Assembly: GCA_963921935.1 (NCBI GenBank)
Contig: OY998178.1
Location: forward strand, 51,390,951-51,454,950
DNA from: Galeruca laticollis
Taxonomy: Eukaryota > Arthropoda > Insecta > Coleoptera > Chrysomelidae
Direction of reading: 5' to 3'
DNA: 64,000 bases
Shown here: one piece after another, positions 53,716-64,000 of the stretch
Numbering within the stretch: the stretch's first letter is position 1
Layout: the number at the start of each line of letters is the position of its first letter
Notes under the pieces: model-generated
Seen by the model: the letters and a program-made list of their open reading frames with translations, nothing else
What the model was told of the DNA's origin: nothing
The model's database searches: none
Made by a program: the position numbers and the translations under genes

Positions 53716-56096
53716 CTACAACATATTTTTGTATTGCAAGAGGTAGTTTCAACCATGGTTGAATCTACCACGTTGTATTGTAAAAAATCCGGTTTTTGTG
53801 AGCCGACCACTATTCGCTATGCACACCAACAATACACTAAAACTTCGCGTTTAAATAGCTAAATCGCATGCGAAATTCAAACTGTTAAGAAATAAAGCTG
53901 GTGGTTTAATCTTCCCCATTGTTTAATTATCAACAGGCTCCCCTATATAGGAGAGTTAACATTTTATCGAATAAGCACCGATTTATTAGCAGGACTATTA
54001 ATAATTTTTTTGCGATCGTTTTTATAGAGCTTTCCAGGAAGGTCGATCGTTTGTTGGAGGACCCAATGTAGAAGTTTCCGGAATAGAAGGCACTAGAATG
54101 TGTATAAATTTATTCCATCCGTTGTGTATTGGGATAAATGAGAAAACATTACAGTATTCAAGTTTTATTCAAAAAATAATAAAATTTATGCATCTAGCGA
54201 TCGTAGTAAGAACCACAAATACTTCGCTTCTAGCACGTATAATAGAGGGAAATAACTCTTTTGAACATAACATAGCTCCCGAGATATTGCATATTAAACA
54301 TTCAAGGAAAAAGCAAGTTTGTCTAACGTTTTCAATGGATTAATTCGTGGTTGCTTCTAGTGTAGTTGAATTATAAATATATTCCTAGATAAGATATGCT
54401 TCCATTGCGTAATGCAGAGACGCAAAAGGCAATGAAATTGAATTAAAAGTTGTTTTGAGCCTATCCTACTGTTCCAGCTCTTTAGTTTTACGGGGTAAGA
54501 AACAAATACGAAACGTTTATAATCGTATCAATAAATCAAACAAAGACATCACATTATTTCTAAAACATCCAAAAACAAACAAGAAATTATATCAAAGAAG
54601 AAATTTATGTCCACCAGTATTACTCATATTACTCCTCGCCTTCCAAAGGTATATATGTGGGATGCCTGGACATTTATAGAACTTCTAAAATGAAATATGA
54701 CCAAAGACGACGTTTAACTTGCCGTACTCGGCCATTAAGTTTTTCGTATTAAAATCATTTTCATAATTCTAAAACGCTTCTTATCAACAAATAAGATTGA
54801 AATTATATGGACCATAACTTATCTTCTATTCCGTTTTAATGATCGTAAATGTAATAAATATTAGATGCGCGAGCTTCAGCATACGATTCTAGTCGAAAAT
54901 ATGTCGGAATGGCCTTCGAACTAGTAAATAACATAATGGCCGCCATAAAACCGAACGTCCAATGTATTTAATGATTATATTACGTACCTACTTGTAAAGT
55001 CTTAAAAATGCTTCTGAATAACGGATATATCTATAAAAAAAGTTAAAAAGGGGATTCAATGTGTTTATATAATAAATTAAGAAACGATAATATCTATTTA
55101 TAATTTAACATAATTAATCGGCTAATAAGTTGCTGGTCTGACACACAGATAATAATAATATTAATAATCATGTTGTTGAGTACTTAAAAATAATACCTGA
55201 AACGTTTCATTAAAAACAATGACATCAAAATCACGCAGATTTGCCATACATAGTAGACATTGAAGATTTTTATGTATATGTTATGGACCACGTGATTAAT
55301 AGGATATTGTAAAAAGTGCCCGCGCAGTTTGAAAAATGCCCAATATGAGAGAGCAGAGTGATAAAAATTTTTGAAATAACCAAATAGTCCGGGCGTTATG
55401 TATAATGTGTGTCACCTATGGGGCAGAGTAATTAAAACGCGGTTTTAATACAGTTATTTTTATTTCTTCCGTCAATACGAGCTCGATCGACATCTGGAAC
55501 CCGGACCCTCACTGTATCGCCAACATTAGCTACGGGATATTTAGAATTAGATGCAAATTAATTGAAGCTGATTTTCTAAGAAGCATAACATTTTCTGTCT
55601 TGTGCTTCACGTTTTGTTCTGATGAAAGCATTTCGTCTTTCAATATTGAATTTAAATTAAAAGTTTCTTCATCCCGAGTATCGAAACTAATAGGCGATGA
55701 ACATAAATATACTGCATTGTCGGTGGATTCCACATATTTTGTTTTGTTGGACTCTACCTTCTCATTTTCAATGGATTCTCTTTGGCCTGTTTCATTTTCA
55801 ATGGACTCTACTTTATCATTTTTAATGGATTCTCTTTGGACTGTTTCATTTTCGATGGACTCAATTTGATCATCTTCAGTAGTCTCTACTTGATTATTTT
55901 CGTTGGACGCAACTTGCTTATTTTCGATAACAGTACCCTCGGTGGATAGGGTTTTTTCTAATTCTTCTTCTGAATTAATATCAACCAAGGCATCATTTGG
56001 TATAGAAGAACTTTTGAGTTCTACTTTTAACTTCGCCCAAAACATGGCTTCATATGGAGTACAGTTAATGCCTGTGTGAAGCGCTGTGTTTTTCAT
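52562..56096. repeat. tandem duplication, unit B (3535 bp)
   Basis: Second unit. Its pogo fragment (minus strand 53715-52562) lacks the downstream catalytic end present once at 48415-49025, while its Ginger part is continuous with the intact 5' half beyond 56096. Confidence 0.97.
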
Positions 56097-56975
56097 TATT
56101 TGAACGAATCTTAATCCTTCGGACCATTTATTGGTGTTATTATCTTCCAACCACATACTGAGGATATTCTCTATATCTTGGTTGACTCTCTCTACCGACC
56201 CTTGGTTTTGAGATTGCCTCGGTTTACCATGTACAATTTTTAATTCGAGCCACATGCTACAAGCTTACTGGACAATTTTATTCGCAAACTCTCTGCCATT
56301 ATCGCTTTGAAGAATGCTAGGTGCACCGAATATTGTAAAAATGTCAAGGAGTACATATGCTACTTCTTCGGCCTCTTAGGTCTTGAGCGAACGCAGCAGA
56401 ACGAATTTTGTGAGATAGTCTTGGTATACCAATATAAATTTATATGGACCATCTTCTAGGGTCTGCATGTCTATTAAGTCGACTAGACATTTTGCATTCA
56501 TTTCGCTGCTAAGAATAGGTTTGACTATAATCCTTCCTTCGGAACGTTGCGTTTTTTTACAATTGTCACATAAGTTTAAATAAATGACAATCATTTCTCT
56601 CGTAATATTTTTATAGCGCAAATTCAACTCTTTCTCCATCCGGTTCTTTCCACCATTTTCAATTTTTAGGTGGGTCTCGTGTAGAATCTGGAATATTTCG
56701 TTTTCATTTACGTAATACCTGATTGTGTTGTCTTCTTTGACAGGGACAATTAATTTTTCCGCCCCTCCAATAGTCATAACATCGAATCTCCGCAAACGCT
56801 GATAATCTTCTGGTTTTTTATTTGACACTTTTGATCTTGAAGATTTCACCTTTTTAATCAATTCTGTGTCAGTTTCGTAACTGAAAAACTGAATATTTTT
56901 TCCTTTGAGTGAAACCAATTTTTTTAATCTTTCGTCAAATCGACGATTCATATCGACTAATTTCGATTTATCCAT
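55450..56975 (-). pseudogene. KRBA2-like/Ginger integrase, with two stops and a frameshift
   Basis: Start MDKSKLVDMNRRFDERLKKL at 56975, then HETHLKIENGGKNRM and NLCDNCKKTQ (HHCC zinc region; the usual second His is Asn here), and catalytic residues in CLVDLIDMQ, ILQSDNGREF and QNQGSVERVN (D, D, E). TPYEAMFW follows. A long acidic Glu/Asn/Ser-rich linker with IENETVQRESI-type repeats precedes VGDTVRVRVPDVDRARIDG (about 55535-55480). Lesions: TAA at 56376-56378, a second TAA near 56266, and a frameshift near 55545. Apart from these the frame is constant. It cuts and joins transposon ends in intact relatives. Confidence 0.9.
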
Positions 56976-56979
56976 TGCA

Positions 56980-57345
56980 AAGTAACAAAATAATTGCGAA
57001 GTAACAAGTGCCTTTCACTATAATTCAACACAGAATCACGAAAATATAACCTTCCACATTTGTCTGTATTCGCTTTAATGCAAAACTAAATAAACATGAC
57101 GTTCGCTGGTAACCGTCTGCCGCCGCGGACTCTGATTGGTCAGCGCGTGCCACGTGTTTGTTCACCCGCCCGCACCCACGCAGTGTCAAATACACAGAGT
57201 ATTATTAGATTGCCCGAAAACTACATGACAATATTCACAATGTCTAGGCAATGTGATAAATAAGGAACTTCAAATTATAATTAATTACTTCGTCCTAAGT
57301 AGCTTGTCATTATTCATAATGCCCAGGAATTAAGAAAAATGCCCC
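56980..57345. other. 5' region of the Ginger-like element
   Basis: Noncoding DNA between the integrase start and the right TIR. A GC-rich block (57110-57180, GTCTGCCGCCGCGGACTCTG) stands out from the AT-rich surroundings and may be the element's promoter, an inference only. Confidence 0.4.
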
Positions 57346-57436
57346 AATTCATTACTTGGTCCATAACATATACACCTGGAATGTTCATGTTGAAGATTGA
57401 TATTTCATTTTTGCTGATTATCTGTTGCGTTGATGA

Positions 57437-57640
57437 CTACCTGACTTTTAAAATCTTCATTTTCATAACTTTTAAATACTGAGCCATGGTCCCAAACTTA
57501 TGTCTTCGCTTCCCATTTTCTCCTTTCTTTTCCTTCGGTTTTATCAGCAGGAGAATATTTACTCTTGTAAATAGTTCGTATCTTCTTCTGATTTTCATTC
57601 CACATACCCAATTTTCGCCATCTCTCAATTTTGCTATCAT
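57437..57640 (-). other. small basic ORF, unrecognised
   Basis: 68 codons, Lys/Arg-rich (LRDGENWVCGMKIRRRYELF, KPKEKKGENGKRRHKFG). It is open for 30-40 codons upstream with stops. It may be the remains of a DNA-binding domain. No family can be named. Confidence 0.25.
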
Positions 57641-57989
57641 TTTGATCCATCCGTCAATTCTTGATATAGATATCCTTTATATTCACATGGACAGTGGCGG
57701 CAATTTCAACCCACTTTCTGGAGAAAATATAATTTAATCATTTACCTTTTTAGCGTAGTAACACTTGTATACTTTTAACTTTGATTTGCACAATTGCTAC
57801 ATAGCTGTAAGTGGAAATTATAGTATGGTTAGGCATACATGTCCGGCGCGACGTTGTAGTGGCAAAAGAGGCTGTGCCTTCGCACCCCTCAAGCCTACTA
57901 TTCAAAAATATTTGTCTACCCTCTGTTAGATACACTCAGTATTAGGTCACGATTTGAAAAAACCCAGCTGGTTCTACTCTAAAACATGG

Positions 57990-58440
57990 ATCTACTGCTG
58001 ACCGCTTCGATGAAGAACAACTCAGATTATAACGACCGTAATAAAGAAACACGTTTTGTTTTGAGTTCCCGTTTGGTTTGGAAAATGACACTTTAGCCTC
58101 AGAAATCGATGTATTTTCAAAAAAGAAGCATGATTCAGACCAAATTGATCATCATCTTGTGCGAAATTTGGTAAATATCCACATCCAGAATGTATTCCCT
58201 AATTTGCTTAAGCTTATGTAACTGTTTTTGACTATTTTGACTATTCCTGTATTCACTTCAACGGCAGAACAATCTTTAATTGTCTTGAAACGGATCAAAA
58301 ACTATTTGAAGAGTTCTATGCTTCAAGAACATTTGTCGCGTCTAGCTAAACTATCCGTAGAAATTTATGCCAGGCGGAAATCAAGATATCTAGCTTTGTT
58401 TTATAGCAATTACACTTTAAGTAGACTTATCGTGTAAAAT
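57990..58440 (+). pseudogene. hAT transposase C-terminal (dimerisation) fragment
   Basis: Plus-strand fragments PNLLKLM, LTIPVFTSTAEQSLIVLKRI (58230-58290), KNYLKSSMLQEHLSRLAKLS: the hAT C-terminal dimerisation motif, in which the usual AERSFS appears as AEQSLI. Upstream text (FEFPFGLENDTLASEID) matches the spacer before this domain but contains stops. The N-terminal and catalytic parts are absent. It belongs to the P instability-type hAT-derived families common in insects. Confidence 0.8.
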
Positions 58441-58844
58441 TGGATTACTGTCTATTATTTTGTTTATACTCAAACTAACGTTCTTTTGTCTGTAACAGCT
58501 GTATTACACGTCATATAACTTAATTAATCAATTAGTTACAATTGTATTCAGTTTTCCTCGATTTTGTAGTATCGGCCCGAAGATGCAAAAATCAAAATAT
58601 AACATGAAACAATTTCTTATAATGCCATTTTTATTTTTAGACTTTACCTTGCCCTCCCACTTCAAACGTCCAATCGCTGCCACTGTACATAGCGAAGTAT
58701 TACGAACATAAGGAGAAAATAATAATGATAGTAGAATGTTGGACTTCTGTCACCTAAGTAAATTTATTATCACGAATACATTTTTTAAACAAAAAGATAT
58801 TCATAGATAGGTACACCTAAGAACTCCAAAGTTAGAGCCTCTTT
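58441..58844. other. unassigned spacer
   Basis: AT-rich DNA with no recognisable gene. Confidence 0.4.
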
Positions 58845-59290
58845 TAACTTCCATCTGAGGTGAATCTGGGCGCTTCCGAACACGTCTGTCTCACTCATTC
58901 CAATATTGTTCTATGGGATTTCAATCACGACTTAATGACGGCCAATCTGTGGTTTGAATCCCGTTGTGCTGAAGGAAGTTCATGGTGATTGCCGCAGTAT
59001 GCGCCTTTGCTTTATCTTGCACAAAAACAAAATTCGGGCCTATACCACAAGCTGTCGATATAACATGATCCTCCAGAATGGGATCGATGTACGGTTGAGT
59101 GTTTAATCACCCTGGCTGTTTTTTTATCAAGACTAACTCCAGTCCAAACCATCACAAATCTACCACCAAATTTGTCAACTTCTTGTATTATGGTTGCTGC
59201 AGAATAGCGTTTATGTGGACGTCGGTATACACATAGTCGTCCATCTCGAGTTCGTGGCGTAAAGATGATAAAACCGGCGTTAAATGTGGC
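58845..59290 (-). pseudogene. Tc1-like transposase remnant
   Basis: Minus-strand text ends with HVISTACGIGPNFVFVQDKA (second catalytic Asp in VQD; the usual N follows as K), AHTAAITMNFLQHNGIQTTD, SLSRD, NPIEQYWNE (catalytic Glu in NPIE) and DRRVRKRPD. Upstream parts (SSLRHELEMDDYVYTDVH) carry several stops. Short D-E spacing and wording are those of Tc1. It abuts a plus-strand DD82E remnant at about 59300, in opposite orientation. Confidence 0.85.
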
Positions 59291-59339
59291 AGAACAACGT
59301 TATGGAAGTATATCCAGCACATGGCTTTAGATTTAAAAC

Positions 59340-60125
59340 ATAACAAAAGACAGGTTTTAATGGAATCCAGTAGAATTCGGGAATAGCGATTCGAATACTT
59401 ACAAAAAATGAGCATTTACAGAGATCAGCCAAGGCCAATTATTTATTTGGTTGAAACCCGAAAAAGGGTTGGGTTGACTCAAGCGGCAAACGTGCCATCA
59501 ACAACAGGTAAACGAATTACGAATCTGCATGCTAGATATAAACACGAATGGATTCCAAATGGACTTTCTCTGTCTGCAAAGAACATTTTTCTTTGGATTA
59601 CCATGAGAATGCCACTGTTGATTTATTTGAAGATTGGTTTAAGCACAAGCTAATTCCAAATATATTTCCGAATAGCGTAATTGTAATGGACAATGCAAAC
59701 TACCACAATAGGCAGTTGACCAAGACTCCCTTCTCAAATGACACAAAAACAACAATCCAAGTCTACATATATGATAATGACATTTATTTTGATGAAGATT
59801 AGGTTCGCCAAAAGGCAATAATTAATTGAGGTTTTACTAACTTGCAAAAAGTCTATGGCATACAGTTATAAGACTTCCACCATACTATTGTATATTTAAT
59901 CCCATCGAACATGTTTGGCACCAACTGAAATCTGCTATTCTACATAACAATATTGGTCCCACTATTAACTCCAGTGTACTTAAACTAATAGAGACTAAAG
60001 GTCTTAACTTCCCTTAACAAAGTTGAATATGTTGAAATAGTGGGAAAATTCGATATCCGTATTGTAAATGATGTAGCACCAGAAATAATTAGATTATATT
60101 ATGGTAGTGATATATTAAGTGAATA
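59340..60125 (+). pseudogene. DD82E-type transposase remnant, second copy
   Basis: Plus-strand fragments: VLMESSRIRE and MSIYRDQPRPIIYLVETRKR (first Asp region, Asp replaced), VDLFEDWFKHKLIPNIFPNS, VIVMDNANYHNRQLTKTPFS (second Asp), LPPYYCIFNPIEHVWHQLKS (Glu), FDIRIVNDVAPEIIRLYYGS. The order matches the element at 4484-5865, but the amino-acid text differs, so it is a distinct lineage of the group. Frame changes at several points. No TIRs detected. Confidence 0.82.
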
Positions 60126-63090
60126 ATTATTATATAAGTATGTACCAAATAATTTGTATATTTTTGTAATAATAGATATAAGTTGAAATAATAAATTAAT
60201 TTCTAGTTTCACATTTACGCGTAAATGAAATATCATTTAATGTCTTACTCATTTTTATTAGAAAAAACATGATTAAAATCCTAAGAAAAGTACGGACCTA
60301 CTCGGCCATATTTCAATTTTACAGCTGGCCCGGGTCTTTCCTAATAGAAGTCAGTAAGTCACTTTCTTATATCTCTGAACAGACTTTACCGTTACAATTT
60401 TTTATTTAGATATTGGGTCGAGCGAGAGTACGGACCATTTTGATGATGAATGATGACTAACTAATGATAATATTGTTTTTGGATATTGTTGATTTTTGTT
60501 AAGTTTGATTAGGTAATACTTGGATAAAATTTTTTTTATTTTTTGAGCTTGCAAGATTCCTATCGATAATTGTCTTTAATATGTTTTCATCAAGATATTC
60601 CTTGAAAGTTCACAATTGTTTTCATATCGATGAATAACAAATAATGCATACTTGCTTTGCCCGATACATGCTCATGCTGATGCGCGCTTTTGGCCACCCC
60701 CCGGGTAAATCAAGCATTGGAAAGGGTTTTCTAGTAAGGTCATATTATTGAGACATGTGAAAAATTTAAACAGTGACTATCAAACTACTACTACTCGTTT
60801 TTATAGAAGTTTCTCTTTCACTTAACTCGATTTGGACCTCATTCCCTTACCCCATCGTAGTTCGTGTAGTTTTTCAAATTGGTAGTCGTTTTGTTATAAA
60901 AGTGATTAGTAATATTATATTATTTAACGAGCGGTAATGTGGATCTTAACTCATGCAGATGAAGTTAGCAGCTAGAGCCGCAGATGAATGATGTAATTCA
61001 TCAAGTAAGTTGACCATTACTGCAAGTTGAATACTATACTTTATCTACGACTATAACAATAAATACTAAGATACAAGTACAGAGAAAGAACTTTATTCAC
61101 AAATCTTATTAGTCGCCTATAACAATTCTATACAAATTTTAGTTGTAGTTACTCATTTCGTTTATTAATACAATTAATTATAAAGTTTGAACAATCAGTA
61201 AACTGAATATATGGAACTGAATTATGCAAGTGTGGTGGGCTTCTTAGCATGGAGTAGAAAATCCAAAGAGACGATGTTTTATATGTAGTGCTAAGTTCAC
61301 TAAAATATGCCAAAAGTACATTTTCTATAAACGATGAGTTGACGTTCTTACTGCTACACCAATCGTGAAATATTTTGTATAGAATTTTATATTTGTTTTG
61401 GGATTTTTCGGTTAATAAATTCTGTATGGTAACATTAGCTACTTATCTTATTTCTGGAGGTGTATATAATAATTCATCTTCACTGTCTAAATTCAACTTT
61501 ATCAGTATAATATTCACAATAATTAGGTATTGATTTGATAACGTCAAAATTATTCACGTGACGTTACATAACAATAATGGACTGTTCCCTTTCGACGATC
61601 CGGCTTGTACAGAAGTACAGAGCCACCTTGATATTCGGTTCGTAAATAATTCTCAGAATCATTATCCAACACCGTGAGTTATTAAACCCATAACTATGGT
61701 GATTTAAGGAATCTTAAATAGCCTATAAGTTGCTAGTGTCTTATAAACCATGAGGCAATTAATATTTTATTCAGAACATATTACATCCATAACACAATAT
61801 TACATACCTACTCAATATAATACATTTTAGAACATAACTTAATGATATTAATGTCTATTGCATACCTAGTTGTTACTTCTAGCCGTTTGAAAATTTAAAT
61901 CATTATTAGAAATTTCATTACGTGATTCTGCGCTATTCACCTCCTACAATTTTTCTTTCCGTGTTTTCTTCGAGCGATTTTTCCGTGTATTTCTCTTCCA
62001 TATCACGGAAAGAAATGCTTTGATAAGGTGAATCAAATCGACTTATTGAAATAAGAAATTCCTCAATCTATACCAAATAAATTAGTTCACTCTAAAATAG
62101 AATAAAACATGAAAAAAATTGACAAATCTTAATGTTTTAGGATTAATCTGTTAATTTCGTTTATGATTAATAACATTTAATTAAAACCAATGTCAGTAGA
62201 CTCAATTTTCTTGTTTTTGCGTTAAAACTGCTAAATCACATCCATTTTTTATAGGTACACCAAAATTTAGATCAACTACAGAAAACGCATTTCTTAAACC
62301 AATCAAACATTAAAGACTTGATTGATGTACCTCCGCTGCTTAATTTTCGCAAAAAATTTACTCAAATTGACTCATAGATTATATTATTTTAGCTCAATCA
62401 TTGGATTATAATTTTATCAAATAATAATATCAGATTTAACAATCAGATCCAATTTGAGAAATTGAGATTCTTAGTCTTGGTACGATAAGTTCCATAACTA
62501 CTATAATCTCAACAAGCATCATAATGAATTTTTTTACATGTTTTACTGTTGCATACATTTTCAAATAAAATCATTTGGGAATTAATTGAATGGCAGAAAG
62601 TTCTGGGGGCATTAGCAGTAAATACCTCTAGGTATATTAATTTGAAATATTTGAAGTTTTAACACAGAACATAGATTAATATATTAATGTAGTTTTGATC
62701 TATAGTTATAATGGCATCAATAAAATAAATGCTTAATTTCTATTATATTTAGATAAAATGTATTCCTGTCTATAGATTAAGTTATTCGTACAATTTACCG
62801 AAATTTAGAAAAAGAAGAGAAAAAAAATAATCTGTCTACTGAAAACAATCAAATATACAGCTAATTATATCCAATTTTTTCTACGATTATCAAACATTTG
62901 AGTAAATCAATAAAAATCTTCTAGAATCAATCATTTATTTTGACAAAATCTGTAATATAAGGATTAAATTAAGCAAATAATTTTCTTTTTAATGGTTTTA
63001 TCATTTAGTATGTCCAGTCCCTTCGTCTTCGTCAGCTCGCTGGTCGCATACACAACACAACCCTTGTGTTGTGGTCGCATACTTTTCATA
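60126..63090. other. unassigned AT-rich DNA
   Basis: No ORF with recognisable features on either strand over 3 kb. No clear repeat structure. It may be intergenic or 5' flank of the exon-like segments to the right. Confidence 0.4.
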
Positions 63091-63099
63091 CTTTACTTA

Positions 63100-63266
63100 T
63101 CAATTTTAACGGGCACGCGGGCGGGTGGTGAGTTGCGAACGTGTCTCACGTTGTGCGCGCCGGAGGAAGAAACAAATCTAGTTTTTGGTTGGGTGAGAAT
63201 ATACCAATAACTGATCCCATTCTGTTCTGATCGTTGTCTTGGTTTGATCCCTGGTAGTTTTTCTAG
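63100..63266 (+). other. putative 5' exon of a host gene
   Basis: A locally GC-rich stretch (GGGCACGCGGGCGGGTGG, GTGCGCGCCGGAGGAAG) ends in TCTAG/GTAAGTAC, a near-ideal splice donor at 63267. The change in base composition and the donor suggest a promoter-proximal untranslated exon. The short ORF through it (62992-63210) has no visible features. Transcription start cannot be placed. Confidence 0.4.
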
Positions 63267-63723
63267 GTAAGTACAAAATAAACAATTTTTTCATGTAGAC
63301 ACTAATGAGTAGTGCAAAAAGGATGCAATTATTAATACTACACTACGTACAGTTTGTTGAAGTAAATATATACCTAACTTTTGTTGATCTTATTGAAGTG
63401 AAAACTTCTTATAGGAGTTCGGACGTTACATAATACATAATACAATAGATTCCAGGGACTTCACCAAGACTTTAACTACAAGTTGGTTTTGTGTTACGAG
63501 TTTTAGTTCTTACACACGTGATTGTTGAAGATTTCTCTTCTGTCGGCATTCCTGGAGTGCCACTGTTATTTTTTTGTCTAATAAGTATTTAGTATATATT
63601 TTAATTTAATTGCTATAGAATTTAGAATCTTCAAAATGATTGAGAGATTGCTACCAAGCAAATTGGAAAATAAATTTTAGCAGTTATTTAAATTATTTTA
63701 GACCTTCTTCAATTTTGCTTTAG

Positions 63724-63958
63724 TTGGTACCTAAAAAATTCAAATGGATAATATATATCAGAATCCATATTCAGGGTATACGCACATTGACAGAAAATCA
63801 AGAGCAAAACGTATCATCAGACACAGATAATAACGAGAGTGGAAACATAACACTTACCGATTTGTCATTTTCCAATTTTGATCACAGCCGGAATAAAAAT
63901 GGAATTCTTTGTTTATTAGAAGAAAGGGGTATGCCTCAGCTTTTTGATACACTTACAA
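63724..63958 (+). CDS. putative coding exon, partial gene continuing off the window
   Basis: A strong acceptor (CTTCTTCAATTTTGCTTTAG) ends at 63723. From there 78 codons are open to a donor AA/GTAAGC at 63959. The translation from the middle reads TLTENQEQNVSSDTDNNESG, then ITLTDLSFSNFDHSRNKNG and ILCLLEERGMPQLFDTLT. It is polar and acidic first and then a hydrophobic helix, unlike the low-complexity chance ORFs nearby. There is no early ATG in this frame, so it would be an internal exon, or the acceptor is one of the later AG sites (63765, 63776). I do not recognise the protein. Confidence 0.45.
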
Positions 63959-64000
63959 GTAAGCTCCTTTTTTATTCTTTTTTCTTCACATTATGCAAAA

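Larger units (their letters stand above)
55279..57368 (-). mobile_element. Ginger-like DNA transposon with TIRs and 4 bp TSD
   Basis: The left end is TGTTATGGACCACGTGATTA (55279) and the right end is its near-inverse, finishing TTGGTCCATAACA (57368). TATA flanks both sides (55275-55278 and 57369-57372). TGT...ACA ends, a 4 bp target duplication and a gypsy-type integrase without RT are the marks of Ginger transposons. The integrase is close to proteins labelled KRBA2-like in insects. The gene between the ends has two in-frame stops and a frameshift. Confidence 0.85.

Noticed and set aside
1..64000. CRISPR arrays, bacterial operons or riboswitches
   Set aside because: None seen. Element types, splice signals and microsatellites mark a eukaryotic nuclear genome.

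Overview
The window looks like a transposon-dense stretch of an AT-rich arthropod nuclear genome, most likely an insect. The order cannot be fixed from sequence alone. I found no complete, recognisable host protein-coding gene. Almost everything I can name is a mobile element or its remains: Penelope-like elements (PLEs) with GIY-YIG endonuclease, two Ty3/gypsy-type LTR retrotransposons, non-LTR elements (Jockey/I-like and RTE-like), several IS630/Tc1/mariner groups (a DD82E type, a long-TIR type, mariner and Tc1 remnants), pogo-like, hAT-like and Ginger-like DNA transposons, and a Crypton-like tyrosine recombinase. Several long ORFs are low-complexity or antisense shadows and are not annotated.

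Layout. 0-10 kb: a small PLE palindrome (479-656), a tandem repeat, a gag fragment, a PLE GIY-YIG remnant, a nearly complete DD82E Tc1/mariner element with TIRs (4184-6375), and a second DNA transposon with about 300 bp TIRs (7227-9042). 10-18 kb: an inverted pair of PLE copies, the left one split by a 6.5 kb 412/mdg1-like gypsy element (10336-16869) with matching LTRs, a 4 bp target duplication, PBS and PPT. 18-30 kb: a degenerate repeat array, a Jockey/I-like LINE cut off by a dispersed repeat, a mariner remnant, long unassigned DNA with some splice signals, and an RTE 3' end. 30-37 kb: an LTR retrotransposon with very long (about 1.95 kb) LTRs and an internally deleted pol, sitting in a (TA)n tract. 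37-41 kb: a mariner remnant, a hAT-like MITE fragment, a single PLE tail and a 534 bp (TTTTA)n array. 41-46 kb: a pogo-like gene split by an inverted PLE pair. 46-57 kb: a second pogo-like gene with a tyrosine-recombinase ORF next to it, a 3.5 kb almost perfect tandem duplication (49026-56096), and a Ginger-like transposon with TIRs and TSD. 57-60 kb: hAT, Tc1 and DD82E remnants. 60-64 kb: unassigned DNA, ending in two exon-like segments that may begin a host gene continuing off the right edge.

The most interesting signal is in the PLE tails. Five of six copies carry a match to the hammerhead ribozyme core (CUGANGA, helix II, GAAA, GUC), with changes confined to positions where hammerheads tolerate them. 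Three of the four main-family PLE insertions are inverted, tail-outward pairs. Other points worth checking are the near-perfect tandem duplication, a conserved antisense split ORF inside the long LTRs, and a possible myristoylated membrane microprotein ahead of gag in the gypsy element.
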